A DNA stretch of 37,510 nucleotides from Sulfurimonadaceae bacterium (GCA_016744575.1 JADGEC010000021.1:1-37510); one strand, 5' to 3'. Positions 6,988-16,829 are shown, numbered from the stretch's first letter. The notes: generated by a model from the letters alone, not told the origin. Translations and numbers: made by a program.

Positions 6988-8337
6988 TTAAAGCATGATC
7001 AGTTGTGCAAGTCCCAAAAAGCTGAGAAAACCAAATACGTCTGTTGCGGTAGTCAGGAGTACTGTCGAACCGACTGCCGGATCAACATCCAAACGTTTAA
7101 GCAGCAAAGGGATCGCCGCACCGAACACTCCGGCAATGATCATATTGATCAACATCGCCAAAGCGATCACCAGACCAAGCGAGGGGAGAGCAAACCAGAA
7201 ATAGGCGATAAAGCCTATCAAGATGGCAAAGAGGATGCCATTGAAGACACTGACGATGACCTCTTTATTTAGGGCCTGACGGGCATTTTCCGCATCAACA
7301 TCCCCCAGGGCCATCTGGCGCACCATGACGGTCAATGTCTGTGTCCCGGCATTACCGCCCATCGAAGCTACTATAGGCATCAAGATGGCCAGTGGGATGA
7401 AGGCAGCCAGCGTCTCATCAAACATACCGATGACGATAGAAGCTAAGATGGCCGTAAGCAGGTTTAATACCAGCCAGGAGGAGCGTTTCTTAAAGATGCC
7501 GAAGATATCATCTTCATGCTCAGTGTCATCATCTACCCCTGCCAGGTTATAGATCTGTTCTGTAGCACGTTCTTCGATGACATCATAGATGTCATCCGAG
7601 GTGATACGACCGACCAGTTTTCCCTGCCAGTCGAGGACTGGTAGGACAGCGAGGTCATACTGCTCAAACATCGTCGCGACCTCTTCAATATCTGCTACCG
7701 CCTCTACAGAACGAAACTCTTTTGTCTCGACCAGCTCTCGATAGGTCTTTGAGAAGTCATATAAGATCAGGTCTTCAAGTGCTATCGTCGCTATCAGATG
7801 ACGATGGTCATTGATGATGAAGACCTGATAGATGTTCTCCAGTTCACCCTCATCCTTAAGTCGCTTCAGTCGATCGACAGAGTTCTGTACCGTCTCATCG
7901 AGCATCGCATCAAAAAGCTCTGTCTGCATCCAAGCACCGGCCTGGTCCTCTTCATAACGACGAAGCTTGTCGATATCTTCTCTATCATCCTCATCAAGGT
8001 GTGAGATGACCTCTTCACCCTTGTCCTCATCAAAATCATCGATATCGATGACAAGGTCTGTCGCATCATCGGACTCAAGTCCTTCCAAAGCCTGAGCAAG
8101 CTCTTCGGAAGAGAGGTGAGAGATCGCCTCATCTTTTCGCTTTTCAGGAAGCTCAAGCAGGACATCACCGAGCATGTCCTGAGGGATCTTTTCCAGAGTC
8201 TCGAGAAAGGCCTCCCGGCTCTGTTTCTTATAGATCTTTCTAAGGAGGTAAGCGATCTCGGAAGCGTGAATGGAGTGTGACTCCGGGTCTTGAAGAAAGT
8301 TTTCGAAAGTGTGTTGGATCTCGCTAAAGTGTCTCAT
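6988..8337 (-). CDS. mgtE: MgtE magnesium transporter
   Basis: The 449-residue protein has all MgtE parts: an acidic N-terminal helical domain with repeated L(P/S)--(D/E)--- units (about 20-135), two CBS domains (about 140-265, including VLPVLDWQGKLVGRITSDDIYDV) and five C-terminal membrane helices (from about 285) with MPIVASMGGNAGTQTLTVMVR, the conserved pore region, and the final DPAVGSTVLLTTATDVFGF. MgtE is an inner-membrane Mg2+ channel gated by cytoplasmic Mg2+ through the acidic and CBS domains. Its first 14 bases overlap the end of the csd3-like peptidase gene, indicating co-transcription and translational coupling. Confidence 0.95.
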   Translation of the reverse strand: MRHFSEIQHTFENFLQDPESHSIHASEIAYLLRKIYKKQSREAFLETLEKIPQDMLGDVLLELPEKRKDEAISHLSSEELAQALEGLESDDATDLVIDIDDFDEDKGEEVISHLDEDDREDIDKLRRYEEDQAGAWMQTELFDAMLDETVQNSVDRLKRLKDEGELENIYQVFIINDHRHLIATIALEDLILYDFSKTYRELVETKEFRSVEAVADIEEVATMFEQYDLAVLPVLDWQGKLVGRITSDDIYDVIEERATEQIYNLAGVDDDTEHEDDIFGIFKKRSSWLVLNLLTAILASIVIGMFDETLAAFIPLAILMPIVASMGGNAGTQTLTVMVRQMALGDVDAENARQALNKEVIVSVFNGILFAILIGFIAYFWFALPSLGLVIALAMLINMIIAGVFGAAIPLLLKRLDVDPAVGSTVLLTTATDVFGFLSFLGLAQLIML

Positions 8338-9550
8338 CCATCAAATCCTCTTTGGATACTATCTGCTGACAGGTATCCGGGTCGACATAACAAGTGTTCT
8401 CAAAAAGAGTCACTTGTTCGGCTTGTTGCTCTACCTCAAGATAGAGCTCGATCTCATCATCAAGCTCTGCTTTGAGCTCTTTGAACGCCTTGAGCTTTTG
8501 AGCTTTCAGCTTGTTAGTACTCACCTGTACGACCCTAGCCGGATTGACAGCACGCCCATTTTTATAGAGGCCAAAGTGTAGATGAGGACCCGTCGAAAGG
8601 CCCGTCGTACCAACGTAACCTATCACCTGCCCTTTTTTGACATACTTCCCTCTCCCTATACCTCGTTTGAATGATTTCTGATGGGCATAAAGGGTCATGT
8701 AGCCATCTTTATGACGGATCTTCGTCAGGTTACCGTAACCTCGTGTATATCCGGCAAAGATGATCTTTCCACTACCGGCTGCCATGATAGGCGTACCTCG
8801 TCTGGCAGCATAATCGATGCCAAGATGTGCCCGGTACCGCTTAAGTATCGGATGGAAACGTCGTTTTGTGAAACCCGAACTTACTCTGGCATTTCTCACT
8901 GGCCTCGCAAGCAAAAAACCTTCTACCTCATTACCCTTCTCATTGTAGTAACGCTCATCACTGTTAAGATAGAGATAGTGACGTTTGCCCCGCATCTCGA
9001 TCATCGCCACTTCAAGTCTTGGCAATGTAAACGGTTTTCCGAGGCGATATTTTCGCGTATAGATCATGACAAGCGGATCGCCTTTACGAAGGTCACGTCG
9101 AAAGTTCAGTGAGTTCTTAAAGCCGTTGACAAAACTCTGCGCGACCCTTGAGGAGCCCGTAGCATTGGTAATATCGATATAGGGTGAGTTCTCGATCTTG
9201 ACGACAAAAGCATCACGTCGCAGCTCACTGATGATAGGAAGTGCCTCAAATGCGAATGTCCCCTCTTTTCTCATCAGATGTAGTTGTAGTTCATCATTGA
9301 CGGGGATCAGGACCTGTTCAAGTGAGTTGTTCGCATCAAATAGTACCTGATACTCTACCCCCGTAATGATCTCTTCGGTAAGTTTCTGATCCTCTTTGTC
9401 AAGATCATAGTACAAGGACTGTGGCATCTTATTAGCTTCAAGAAAGGTCAGAAACGTCTCACCGTTCTTCCATCTCATATTCTCTGCATATGCTGCAAAA
9501 AGCATTAAGGGCAAAGCTATCAAGACCACTATTCGAACCATGTTTTTCAC
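8324..9550 (-). CDS. csd3: M23 peptidoglycan peptidase, Csd3/HdpA-like
   Basis: The protein has 408 residues with an N-terminal signal or anchor helix (4-21), a middle region (~30-210) as in Helicobacter Csd3, and a LytM/M23 domain (~212-345). Zinc and catalytic residues are visible: H242 and D246 in AHLGIDY, H290 in LYAH, and H323/H325 in GPHLHFGLY. Length and layout match Csd3 (HP0506, ~403 residues), a DD-endopeptidase/DD-carboxypeptidase that trims muropeptides and sets helical cell shape. The divergent neighbours are pgbA-like and glcD, the same order I recall around HP0506-HP0509. The C-terminal ~60 residues are a Glu/Lys-rich extension with two cysteines. It leads an operon with mgtE and the Nudix gene. 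Confidence 0.85.
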   Translation of the reverse strand: MKNMVRIVVLIALPLMLFAAYAENMRWKNGETFLTFLEANKMPQSLYYDLDKEDQKLTEEIITGVEYQVLFDANNSLEQVLIPVNDELQLHLMRKEGTFAFEALPIISELRRDAFVVKIENSPYIDITNATGSSRVAQSFVNGFKNSLNFRRDLRKGDPLVMIYTRKYRLGKPFTLPRLEVAMIEMRGKRHYLYLNSDERYYNEKGNEVEGFLLARPVRNARVSSGFTKRRFHPILKRYRAHLGIDYAARRGTPIMAAGSGKIIFAGYTRGYGNLTKIRHKDGYMTLYAHQKSFKRGIGRGKYVKKGQVIGYVGTTGLSTGPHLHFGLYKNGRAVNPARVVQVSTNKLKAQKLKAFKELKAELDDEIELYLEVEQQAEQVTLFENTCYVDPDTCQQIVSKEDLMDETL

Positions 9551-9674
9551 CCTTGTGTCAGGTAAGCAGACCGAAGAGAAGCGTGCATCACACTCCCTTT
9601 TCGGTTAACTTAGACTGGCATTATTTTTGTTTTGAAGAGTATCAAAACTTCACTTACACAAAGGTTTGCTCCGG

Positions 9675-9696
9675 TATAATCGCTATAAAAAAAAGG
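9675..9696 (+). promoter_or_regulatory. Promoter -10 and ribosome site for the pgbA-like gene
   Basis: A perfect TATAAT (9675-9680) is followed after 9 bases by a run of A ending in AAAAAGG (9690-9696), six bases before the TTG at 9703. These signals place the gene start at 9703. No clear -35 is visible, as is usual for sigma-70 promoters in this phylum. Confidence 0.55.
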
Positions 9697-9702
9697 CTCT
9701 AT

Positions 9703-10548
9703 TTGCGCGTCTTCATCTTCCTTGTGCTACTGCCGTTCTCACTGCTCGCAGGCTCTCTCTCCACCCCGCTTCTAGAGGTCGATGGCAATAAAGCCACTGT
9801 AAAGATCGACCGGACAAGTACCGGGATCACCGGATTCATAGTCCGCCACTTCAATAGTGAGCGCAGTACCATCCTTGCCAATGCTACCGTCACCGATTAT
9901 GATAGTGAACGCGGAGTAGCACTGTTGGACCTATCACCGTACACGGGTCTACGACAAAGCTCTCTTCCAAGTGGAAGATGGACACCTGAAGTCGGGGATG
10001 AGGCAGTACTCGGGTTTTCCTATACTCGAGCAATGCTTATCGCACCAAGTGATGAGATCTACCACTCTGTCACATCACGTGTCCCTTCACTCGAATGGGC
10101 ACATCCTGATACCTTTGCTGCATTTCTCTCCTATCGGGGACATCCGACACCTCTGCAGAAGGACTTCAGCGATTTTTGTACTATGACCTCCTCTGGACTT
10201 CTCTATATCCACATCAAAGAGAGTCTCTTCACGATGGATTGTAAAAGTATGCAGCTGCTACAGATCGTGCCTGTGGATATAGAGCGTAAGGATGTGAAGC
10301 TTCCCTTCTATTTTCGATTTGAGAAGATCCGGGCAGCCTGGTGGGGAGAAGGAAGTGATGAACTGACCTCATACGACCCCTACTATTTTGGTCTGGTCGT
10401 CAAAAACAATCCTGATAACGAACTACTTAAGACTTATGCCAAAAAGAACGATATCCCCCCTGAACTATTAAAGTCACACTGGTATGATGGCTTTTCCGGA
10501 CTCTTTGAAAGTGTCGAAGAAGAAGAGAATCAGCTAGAAGCAAAATAA
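9703..10548 (+). CDS. pgbA: PgbA-like protein (plasminogen-binding N-terminal domain family)
   Basis: A TTG start at 9703 is chosen because it directly begins a signal peptide (RVFIFLVLLPFSLLAGSLS) and follows AAAAAGG and TATAAT; upstream ATG starts in this frame would overlap the csd3-like gene's first codons on the other strand. The protein has 281 residues. The early region (TPLLEVDGNKATVKIDR...GITGFIVRHF...TILANATVTDYD) matches the N-terminal domain of Helicobacter PgbA/PgbB. In Helicobacter these were reported to bind plasminogen, but here, in a likely environmental organism, the ancestral role is probably a periplasmic or surface one and is unknown. The Lys-rich C-terminal tail thought to bind plasminogen in Helicobacter is absent; the end is Glu-rich (EEEENQLEAK). 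Confidence 0.75.
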   Translation: MRVFIFLVLLPFSLLAGSLSTPLLEVDGNKATVKIDRTSTGITGFIVRHFNSERSTILANATVTDYDSERGVALLDLSPYTGLRQSSLPSGRWTPEVGDEAVLGFSYTRAMLIAPSDEIYHSVTSRVPSLEWAHPDTFAAFLSYRGHPTPLQKDFSDFCTMTSSGLLYIHIKESLFTMDCKSMQLLQIVPVDIERKDVKLPFYFRFEKIRAAWWGEGSDELTSYDPYYFGLVVKNNPDNELLKTYAKKNDIPPELLKSHWYDGFSGLFESVEEEENQLEAK

Positions 10549-10556
10549 GGATCAAC

Positions 10557-11939
10557 ATGGATCAAAGACATATAAAGTTTTTTAAGAAACTCGTCGGTGC
10601 AGAGAACATCTATGATGACAAAGCGCACCTGATAGCTTACTCTTATGATGCGACGCGGGCACATTTCGAACCTGATGCCGTGCTCTTTCCACGCGATGAA
10701 GCTGATGTAAGCGCTATCATGGCCTACTGTGATGAGCATCGTATCATCATAGTACCACGCGGGGCCGGCAGTGGTTTCACCGGTGGTGCACTCCCCTCTT
10801 CAGGCGGTATAGTCCTTGCTTTTGAGCGCCATATGAACAAGATCTTGGAGATCGACATGGAAAACATGGTCGCTGTCGTACAACCCGGCGTGATCAATAT
10901 GGACCTGCAGCGTGCTGTCGAAGAAGTAGGTCTTTTCTATCCGCCCGACCCGGCAAGTCAGGAGTACTCTACCATCGGCGGTAATGTCAATGAGAATGCC
11001 GGTGGTATGCGCGCTGCAAAATATGGCATCACCAAAGACTATGTGATGGCGATGCGTGCCGTACTACCTAATGGTGATATCATCAAAGCTGGGAAACGCA
11101 CTATCAAAGATGTCGCAGGGTATAACATCTCCGGTATTTTGATTGCCTCAGAAGGCACCTTAGCCATCACCACCGAAGTGACATTGAGACTTCTTGGAAA
11201 ACCAAAGATGACCAAGACCGCTATGGGGATCTTTGATACTGTCGACAAGGCGATGGAAGCGGTCTATAAGACGATGGCCAGCGGTGTCACACCCGTTGCG
11301 ATGGAGTTTCTTGACAATCTCACGATACGCGCTGTCGAGCAGGTCTACAGTAAAGGTCTTCCTGTCGATGCCGGTGCGATCTTGGTCACCGATGTCGATG
11401 GAAACCTGGAGAGCGATCTCGATTTCCAGCTGGCCCAGATAGAGAAAGTGTTCCGTGAGAACGGCTGCACAGAGTTCAAGATAGCTGCTGATGAGAAAGA
11501 GGCCGCCGACATCTGGTTTGCCCGCCGTAATGCCTCCCAGTCTCTTTCTGTCTACGGCAGCAAGAAGATCAATGAGGATGTCACCGTCCCGCGTGCTGTC
11601 CTTCCCCAACTGCTGAAAGAGTTCTATGCTATCGCCGATAAATACAAGATAAACATCCCCTGCTTCGGACACACGGGTGATGGAAATGTCCACACCAACG
11701 TCATGGTCGACGGCTCAGACCCGGAACAGGTAAAGATCGCCTATAAAGCGATTGAAGAGGTCTTTCAGGCCACGATCGACCTAGGCGGTACACTAAGCGG
11801 GGAGCACGGCATCGGTCTTGCCAAAGCCCCTTACATGGGAATGGCCTTTACTGATGAGGAGATGAACCTCTTTAAGACGATAAAGAAGGCTTTCGATCCA
11901 AACAATATTCTCAATCCTGCAAAGATGGGTCTGGATTAA
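10557..11939 (+). CDS. glcD: FAD-linked oxidase, glycolate oxidase subunit GlcD family
   Basis: This 460-residue protein has an N-terminal FAD-binding PCMH domain (FAD loop PRGAGSGFTGGALP at 67-80, PPDPAS and GGNVNENAGGMRAAKYG near 125-155) and a C-terminal FAD-linked oxidase domain with the substrate-side motifs CFGHTGDGNVHTN and GGTLSGEHGIGLAKAPYM. It belongs to the GlcD/D-lactate dehydrogenase group, oxidising 2-hydroxy acids such as glycolate or D-lactate. Partner subunits GlcE and GlcF are not in the window, so it may act alone or with a distant partner. It begins 8 bases after the pgbA-like stop and ends 3 bases before brkB, forming a rightward operon. Confidence 0.9.
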   Translation: MDQRHIKFFKKLVGAENIYDDKAHLIAYSYDATRAHFEPDAVLFPRDEADVSAIMAYCDEHRIIIVPRGAGSGFTGGALPSSGGIVLAFERHMNKILEIDMENMVAVVQPGVINMDLQRAVEEVGLFYPPDPASQEYSTIGGNVNENAGGMRAAKYGITKDYVMAMRAVLPNGDIIKAGKRTIKDVAGYNISGILIASEGTLAITTEVTLRLLGKPKMTKTAMGIFDTVDKAMEAVYKTMASGVTPVAMEFLDNLTIRAVEQVYSKGLPVDAGAILVTDVDGNLESDLDFQLAQIEKVFRENGCTEFKIAADEKEAADIWFARRNASQSLSVYGSKKINEDVTVPRAVLPQLLKEFYAIADKYKINIPCFGHTGDGNVHTNVMVDGSDPEQVKIAYKAIEEVFQATIDLGGTLSGEHGIGLAKAPYMGMAFTDEEMNLFKTIKKAFDPNNILNPAKMGLD

Positions 11940-11942
11940 GAC

Positions 11943-12770
11943 ATGCATGTCAAACACCTCTCGAAACACATTCGTTTCTTTGCACGGAGACTGTTTGATC
12001 CAGAACTGACATATTACGCATCAAGCCTCAGTTTCTATACTCTCTTCACCATCGTGCCACTGCTGGTGATCATCTTATCGTTACTGACGAATACTCCTAG
12101 TTTCACTGAATACTATGACAATGTCAAACTATTTATCATGGACAATCTGATGCCCGCACACTCTGTGACCATCACCGGATATATTGATGGTTTTTTGCAA
12201 AACTCCCTTAAACTTAGTCTATTTGGTTCTATCATGATCTTTGTAGCATCTATGCTGTTTTTTCAGAACTTTGAGTACATCGTCAGTAAGATCTTTCATA
12301 CCAAACAGCGAAGCATCTGGGAATCCATCACCACCTATTGGACCCTGTTGACACTGACTCCAATGGCATTGGTCGCCTTCTTTTATGTCTCTGCAAAAGT
12401 CTCCTCTTTCTGGCAGGAACAGGCGATCTCTGGTTGGTTTAATATCATGGCGATCTTCCCATATCTCATCATCTGGGCACTCTTTTTTCTGATATACAAG
12501 ATCTCGGCCAACGCAAAGGTGAACACCAAAGCTGCTGCGATCTCCTCTTTTGTCATCGCACTCGTCTGGAACATCACGAAGATCGCTTTTGTCTACTATA
12601 TCTTCTATAACAAAAGCTACGCAACCATTTACGGCTCCTTCTCCATACTCATCTTCTTCTTTCTATGGATCTATCTCTCATGGATGATCTTTGTCTATGG
12701 CTTGAAACTATGTTATCTGATAGACCGCACTTATAAATACCGTGAGTATCACAACAAACAGAAGCGGTAG
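11943..12770 (+). CDS. YihY/BrkB-family inner membrane protein
   Basis: The protein has 275 residues and about six membrane helices. The start has the family signature YYASSLSFYTLFTIVPLLVIILSLL (residues ~20-44), followed by a loop, further helices near 90-110, 135-155, 170-190, 200-220, and a final helix (IYLSWMIFVYGLKLCYL). The family was long labelled ribonuclease BN, which is a known misannotation; its true function is unclear (possible transport or export). It follows glcD by 3 bases, as in Campylobacter. Its last 63 bases overlap the 3' end of comEC on the opposite strand. Confidence 0.85.
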   Translation: MHVKHLSKHIRFFARRLFDPELTYYASSLSFYTLFTIVPLLVIILSLLTNTPSFTEYYDNVKLFIMDNLMPAHSVTITGYIDGFLQNSLKLSLFGSIMIFVASMLFFQNFEYIVSKIFHTKQRSIWESITTYWTLLTLTPMALVAFFYVSAKVSSFWQEQAISGWFNIMAIFPYLIIWALFFLIYKISANAKVNTKAAAISSFVIALVWNITKIAFVYYIFYNKSYATIYGSFSILIFFFLWIYLSWMIFVYGLKLCYLIDRTYKYREYHNKQKR

Positions 12771-13970
12771 TACGTTTCTATACCATACTGCTGACAAAGC
12801 TAAAGATAGTTGGAGCAGGACTAGAGGTCCATAGATCGTGACTGATCTCGGAGATGACATCTCCAGTAGCTCCAACAAGACTCCGTCTAACAGAGCCCCC
12901 AGCCCGATAAGATGGGCAATTAGAACAAATGGATAAAAGAGAATGAATGACATGCTCCATAACACTGATAAGGGATGAAGCATGCTAAAGCTCCCAAAGA
13001 GCCAGAGTCCCGAAGGTAACATCATCAGATAGACCCAGATATGGATAGTGATAAACTGTATACCTTTGTGCCAGTGTGAGAAGTAACGTAAAAAAAGTAA
13101 GATAGAGAAGACACCTCCTACGGAGAGCCAAAATCCCAGGGAGAAGAAGAGTCTTGGCCAAAGTGAGAGAAGTAGCATCACAGTCACAGACAACGACTGC
13201 ATAGATAACACCCGTATCCCTCTATCATAGAGAATAAAACCAATGAGCATCATCCCAAAGGCCCTGACGAGAGATGGGACAAAATCTAAAAACCAGAGAT
13301 ATGCAAATAAGATGAACAGCGTCATGACAAAAAGGTCTCGTCTGCTTTGGCGGTAGGGAAAATAGCGTTTCTGAAACTGCGTATATAGCGGGTTAAGTAC
13401 GACCATGATAATAAAGGTGAGTACTCCCAGGTGAAAGCCGCTGATGGCTAATAGATGACTTATACCTAGTGAAGAAAGGCTACTTCTTACCTCTCTATCC
13501 ATTGCAGAAGCAGTAAAAAGGGCACCATAGATCTGGGCTATATGGCTATTATCATGTTTTGATGCGATATGATCGGCAACATGCTGTCTCACCGATCTCT
13601 GCGAAAAGACCTTGGTTATCTTGGTATAAGCGAAGAAGCCTTTCAAATACTCCATAAAAGTCAGATTATCAGTTTTGAGCAGTAACTCCAGAGAGTGCCC
13701 TTGCAGATCACGAAGATAGTAGGGACCGGTCGTGTAGAACTGGATCCCATCTGAGGTACGGAGTCTTAGGACCTGATAATGGCTTTCACCTTTTTGCTTC
13801 TGATACTGCCGTACGACTTCAGCTTGTAGAGAGGCATCATCAAAAGTAGTCAATCTTTTATAGTCGTGATATTCAATTGTCAGCATCATGCTCAAGAGTA
13901 GTAGACATAGAGTAAAAAAACTGTAGATATCACGACCACTAAACAGTACAGTCCGCTCCAGCTTCATCAC
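12708..13970 (-). CDS. comEC: ComEC/Rec2 competence channel protein (short form)
   Basis: This 420-residue polytopic membrane protein has the ComEC competence core, including GISHLLAISGFHLGVLTFI (residues ~165-185) and the VRAFGMMLIGFILYDRG helix block. It also has an N-terminal soluble segment (TFDDASLQAEVVRQYQ...), the OB-like region of ComEC. The metallo-beta-lactamase-like C-terminal domain found in many ComEC proteins is missing, as is usual in Campylobacterota. ComEC carries single-stranded DNA across the inner membrane during natural transformation. Its 3' end overlaps brkB by 63 bases. About 300 bases separate it from dnaB upstream. Confidence 0.85.
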   Translation of the reverse strand: MMKLERTVLFSGRDIYSFFTLCLLLLSMMLTIEYHDYKRLTTFDDASLQAEVVRQYQKQKGESHYQVLRLRTSDGIQFYTTGPYYLRDLQGHSLELLLKTDNLTFMEYLKGFFAYTKITKVFSQRSVRQHVADHIASKHDNSHIAQIYGALFTASAMDREVRSSLSSLGISHLLAISGFHLGVLTFIIMVVLNPLYTQFQKRYFPYRQSRRDLFVMTLFILFAYLWFLDFVPSLVRAFGMMLIGFILYDRGIRVLSMQSLSVTVMLLLSLWPRLFFSLGFWLSVGGVFSILLFLRYFSHWHKGIQFITIHIWVYLMMLPSGLWLFGSFSMLHPLSVLWSMSFILFYPFVLIAHLIGLGALLDGVLLELLEMSSPRSVTIYGPLVLLQLSLALSAVWYRNVLPLLFVVILTVFISAVYQIT

Positions 13971-14274
13971 AGCTCCTTCTGCACATAAGAAGACTATGAT
14001 ATCACAAAAATTAGATTATTTAAAGAGTAGGTATAAAGACATCTTACTATCATCACATCTGATCTAATAGATGATAATTGGAGATAAACGATCTTAAAGG
14101 AGTTCTATTCTAGAGTATTTGGAAGTATAAAATACAAATGCTACAGGCCTAAATGAGATGACTTAGTACTCCAGGATAAGCTTTCAGTACACATCGATGT
14201 GCACTTACTATCTAAGCCTATGATCGCACAACGAGTGTGCTCAAAGTCAAATGAGTGTGGTTCTTTTGTCTTTT
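13971..14274. other. Intergenic region with no recognised gene
   Basis: About 300 bases between dnaB and comEC. It holds a nearly perfect palindrome (GTACACATCGATGTGCAC, near 14188-14207), a small GCACA-N5-TGTGC hairpin nearer dnaB, and the 14-base string AAGGAGTTCTATTC (about 14097-14110) that recurs near 27428. A rightward reading from there (KEFYSRVFGSIKYK) soon meets a stop. It may be the relic of a gene; comEC's own promoter should lie in the AT-rich part near 13990-14060. Confidence 0.4.
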
Positions 14275-15720
14275 CTAAATAGTAGGCATAGAGATATTAC
14301 CGCCGACATCCATATTTGCAGAACTGGTGTCTATGTTCTCATAGACGATCTCAGTACCGCCATAAGCAGGAGCATCGACAAAGCGAGTAAGTTTTTTCTG
14401 AAATACCAGCTTCACATGGCCAGTCGGACCATTACGCTGTTTTCCTATGATGATCTCCGAGTCCTCTTCCTCTTTCTCAATATAGGTCCCAACAAACTCT
14501 TTCCCCTCAGCCTTTGCTGCTTTCTCACGCTCTTTCTCCTCTTTGTAGAGGTAGACATCATCACGATAGACAAACAAGATGATATCTGCATCCTGCTCGA
14601 TCGATCCAGATTCACGAATATCACTCAGCATAGGACGCTTATCGTGACGTGACTCGACTCCACGGTTTAGTTGAGAAAGGGCGACGATCGGCATCTCAAG
14701 TTCACGGGCAAGCATCTTCAATCCCCGTGACATCTCACTGACTTCAAGGTGGCGGTCCTTGTTCCCCGTACCGCTCATGATCTGCAGATAGTCGATCACT
14801 GCCATCTCTATCTCAGGATGCTTACTCTTTAGCTTACGAAGACGTGAGCGTAGCTGATTGATGTTTACCGAGCCCTGATCATCAACAAACAGTTTACTCT
14901 GCTGCATCTGTTCGATCGCATTGTTAAGGCGGCTCCACTCATCATCATTAAGATCACCCACACGCAGTTTTTGAAGGTAGATAGATGTCTTGATACTAAG
15001 TAATCGCATCATCAGTTGCTCTGCCGGCATCTCCAGTGAGAAGAAAGCCACCCCTTTTCCCTGCTCAAGTAGGTTTTGCACCATGTTCAACGCTAAAGAG
15101 GTCTTTCCCATCGCAGGACGAGCAGCGAGGATGACCAGGTCACCTTTTCCAAAGCCCGTTGTCATCTTGTTTAGTTCGGCAAATCCGGTATCCACGCCGA
15201 CAAGTACAGAGTTTCCTCTTGCCTTCATCTCCGCGATGTAAGCCATCGTATCTTCTGTGATCCTCGGTGCGTCTTTAAAGTCACTAGTCTGGTTGTCCTG
15301 TGTGATCTCATAAAGCTTCTTCTCTACCAGATTGACGACTTCACCGCTTGGAAGATCCTCTTCAAGTGTCACCCGCTTTATCTCTGTCGTCAGGGTAAGA
15401 AGGTGTCGCTTTAGTGCTTTATCCCGGATCTCCTGGATGTAGGCCATAGTATTGGAGATGGGATTAGAGGAGAGAATCTCCAGCAAGGTCCCTTCATCAA
15501 ACTTCTTCTTGTTACTGAGTTCTTTTTTGATGAACTCCTCATCGATCGGACGGTCATTTTGGACCAGAGCTTTCATCGCTAAGTAGATATCCTGGTGCGC
15601 CGGAAGGTAGAAATCATCAGGTTTAAGTCTTGCCTCCAACTCATCGAACTGAGAAGGATCGAAGATGATCGAGCTTAAGATCGAACGCTCAAATGAGAGG
15701 TTATAAAGAGCTTCTTCCAT
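14275..15720 (-). CDS. dnaB: Replicative DNA helicase DnaB
   Basis: The 481-residue protein has an N-terminal DnaB domain (about 5-105), a linker, and the RecA-like helicase domain. Walker A is RPAMGKTS at 201-208, preceded by the typical TGFGKGDLVILAA. Further DnaB motifs are GVAFFSLEMPAEQLMMRL, AVIDYLQIM (Walker B) and LSDIRESGSIEQDADIILFVYRD. It unwinds DNA at the replication fork as a hexamer. The start is 2 bases after the ispG stop, so the two are co-transcribed. No intein or insertion is visible. Confidence 0.97.
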   Translation of the reverse strand: MEEALYNLSFERSILSSIIFDPSQFDELEARLKPDDFYLPAHQDIYLAMKALVQNDRPIDEEFIKKELSNKKKFDEGTLLEILSSNPISNTMAYIQEIRDKALKRHLLTLTTEIKRVTLEEDLPSGEVVNLVEKKLYEITQDNQTSDFKDAPRITEDTMAYIAEMKARGNSVLVGVDTGFAELNKMTTGFGKGDLVILAARPAMGKTSLALNMVQNLLEQGKGVAFFSLEMPAEQLMMRLLSIKTSIYLQKLRVGDLNDDEWSRLNNAIEQMQQSKLFVDDQGSVNINQLRSRLRKLKSKHPEIEMAVIDYLQIMSGTGNKDRHLEVSEMSRGLKMLARELEMPIVALSQLNRGVESRHDKRPMLSDIRESGSIEQDADIILFVYRDDVYLYKEEKEREKAAKAEGKEFVGTYIEKEEEDSEIIIGKQRNGPTGHVKLVFQKKLTRFVDAPAYGGTEIVYENIDTSSANMDVGGNISMPTI

Positions 15721-15722
15721 TG

Positions 15723-16793
15723 CTATGATTCCTTATCAAACTTATCAGCCATCATCTCGACTTCACTGATAAAACGCTCGACCAACTCATCTTCTTGAAG
15801 CCTCGCTACCACATCGCCTTTGACCATGACCAGTCCGGCCCCTTTACCATACGCGATGGCGACATCAGCATGCTGTGCTTCACCTATAGCATTGACTACA
15901 CAACCCATCACAGAGACGTTCAACGGTGCTTTGATATGTTTAGTACGCTCTTCTATCTCACCCACTGCTGTGACCAGGTCAGCCTCTATCCGCCCACAAG
16001 TCGGACAGGAGATGATGTTCAGTCCTTCACCAGCAGCCCCACTGTCTTTTAAGATAGCACGACCGACTTTGATCTCTTCTTCAAGCTCTCCAGTAATAGA
16101 GATACGCATCGTATCACCAATACCATCAAGCAGCAGTGTCCCCAGTCCGATGGCACTCTTAATAGTCGCATGAAAGATAGTCCCGGCTTCAGTGACCCCC
16201 AGGTGGAACGGATAGTCGTTCTTAGGTCGTAGCATCCTATATGCAGCCACTGTCCTCTCGACATCACTGGCCTTCAAAGAGACCTTAATATCACTAAACC
16301 CAAGGTCCTCAAGATATTTGATGTTGTACTCAGCTGAAGCCACCATACCCTCGGCACTCTGTCCATAACGGTTCTGAAACTGCTTCTCCAGACTGCCTGA
16401 GTTCACACCGATCCGGATAGGGATACCATGGTCCTGGCAGGCTTTGACTACCTCTTTGACACGACTTTTCTCTCCGATGTTTCCCGGATTTATGCGGATG
16501 CAATCAACACTCTCTGCTGCTATCAACGCCAGACGATAGTTAAAATGGATGTCAGCGATGAGAGGAAGGGAGGTCTGTTCTTTGATGGCCTTAAGAGCAA
16601 GAGCATCCTCTTTCTCAGGGACTGCGACACGAACGATATCGCAACCTGCGAAATGAAGACGATTTATCTGTTCCACTGTTGCCGCGACATCATGCGTCCT
16701 GCTATATGTCATCGACTGTACTGAGATGGGGGCATCTCCGCCAATGGGGACATCCCCGACGAATATTTGTTTGGTTGGGTATCTTGTGATCAT
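15723..16793 (-). CDS. ispG: IspG (GcpE), HMB-PP synthase of the MEP pathway
   Basis: This 356-residue protein matches bacterial two-domain IspG. The N-terminal TIM-barrel starts with the [28 protein letters not shown] block, and the C-terminal domain has the [4Fe-4S] ligands C263, C266 (SCPTCGR) and C298 ([11 protein letters not shown]), with E305 as the fourth ligand. It reductively converts MEcPP to HMB-PP, the penultimate step of isoprenoid precursor synthesis. It lies just upstream of dnaB. Confidence 0.97.
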   Translation of the reverse strand: MITRYPTKQIFVGDVPIGGDAPISVQSMTYSRTHDVAATVEQINRLHFAGCDIVRVAVPEKEDALALKAIKEQTSLPLIADIHFNYRLALIAAESVDCIRINPGNIGEKSRVKEVVKACQDHGIPIRIGVNSGSLEKQFQNRYGQSAEGMVASAEYNIKYLEDLGFSDIKVSLKASDVERTVAAYRMLRPKNDYPFHLGVTEAGTIFHATIKSAIGLGTLLLDGIGDTMRISITGELEEEIKVGRAILKDSGAAGEGLNIISCPTCGRIEADLVTAVGEIEERTKHIKAPLNVSVMGCVVNAIGEAQHADVAIAYGKGAGLVMVKGDVVARLQEDELVERFISEVEMMADKFDKES

Positions 16794-16829
16794 AGAGGAT
16801 TGTAGCGTTTAAGTAGTTAGAGAGAACTT

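Noticed and set aside
9490-9702. ATG-initiated extension of the pgbA-like frame
   Set aside because: It overlaps the csd3-like start on the other strand and the promoter TATAAT at 9675; its residues are not signal-like. TTG at 9703 fits promoter, ribosome site and signal peptide.
11160-11693. 177-codon open frame antisense to glcD
   Set aside because: A shadow of a clear enzyme gene with no ribosome site or recognisable domain.
14188-14207. Palindrome GTACACATCGATGTGCAC considered as a replication or partition site
   Set aside because: A single copy with one mismatch and no DnaA boxes or repeats nearby; proximity to dnaB alone is not evidence of an origin.
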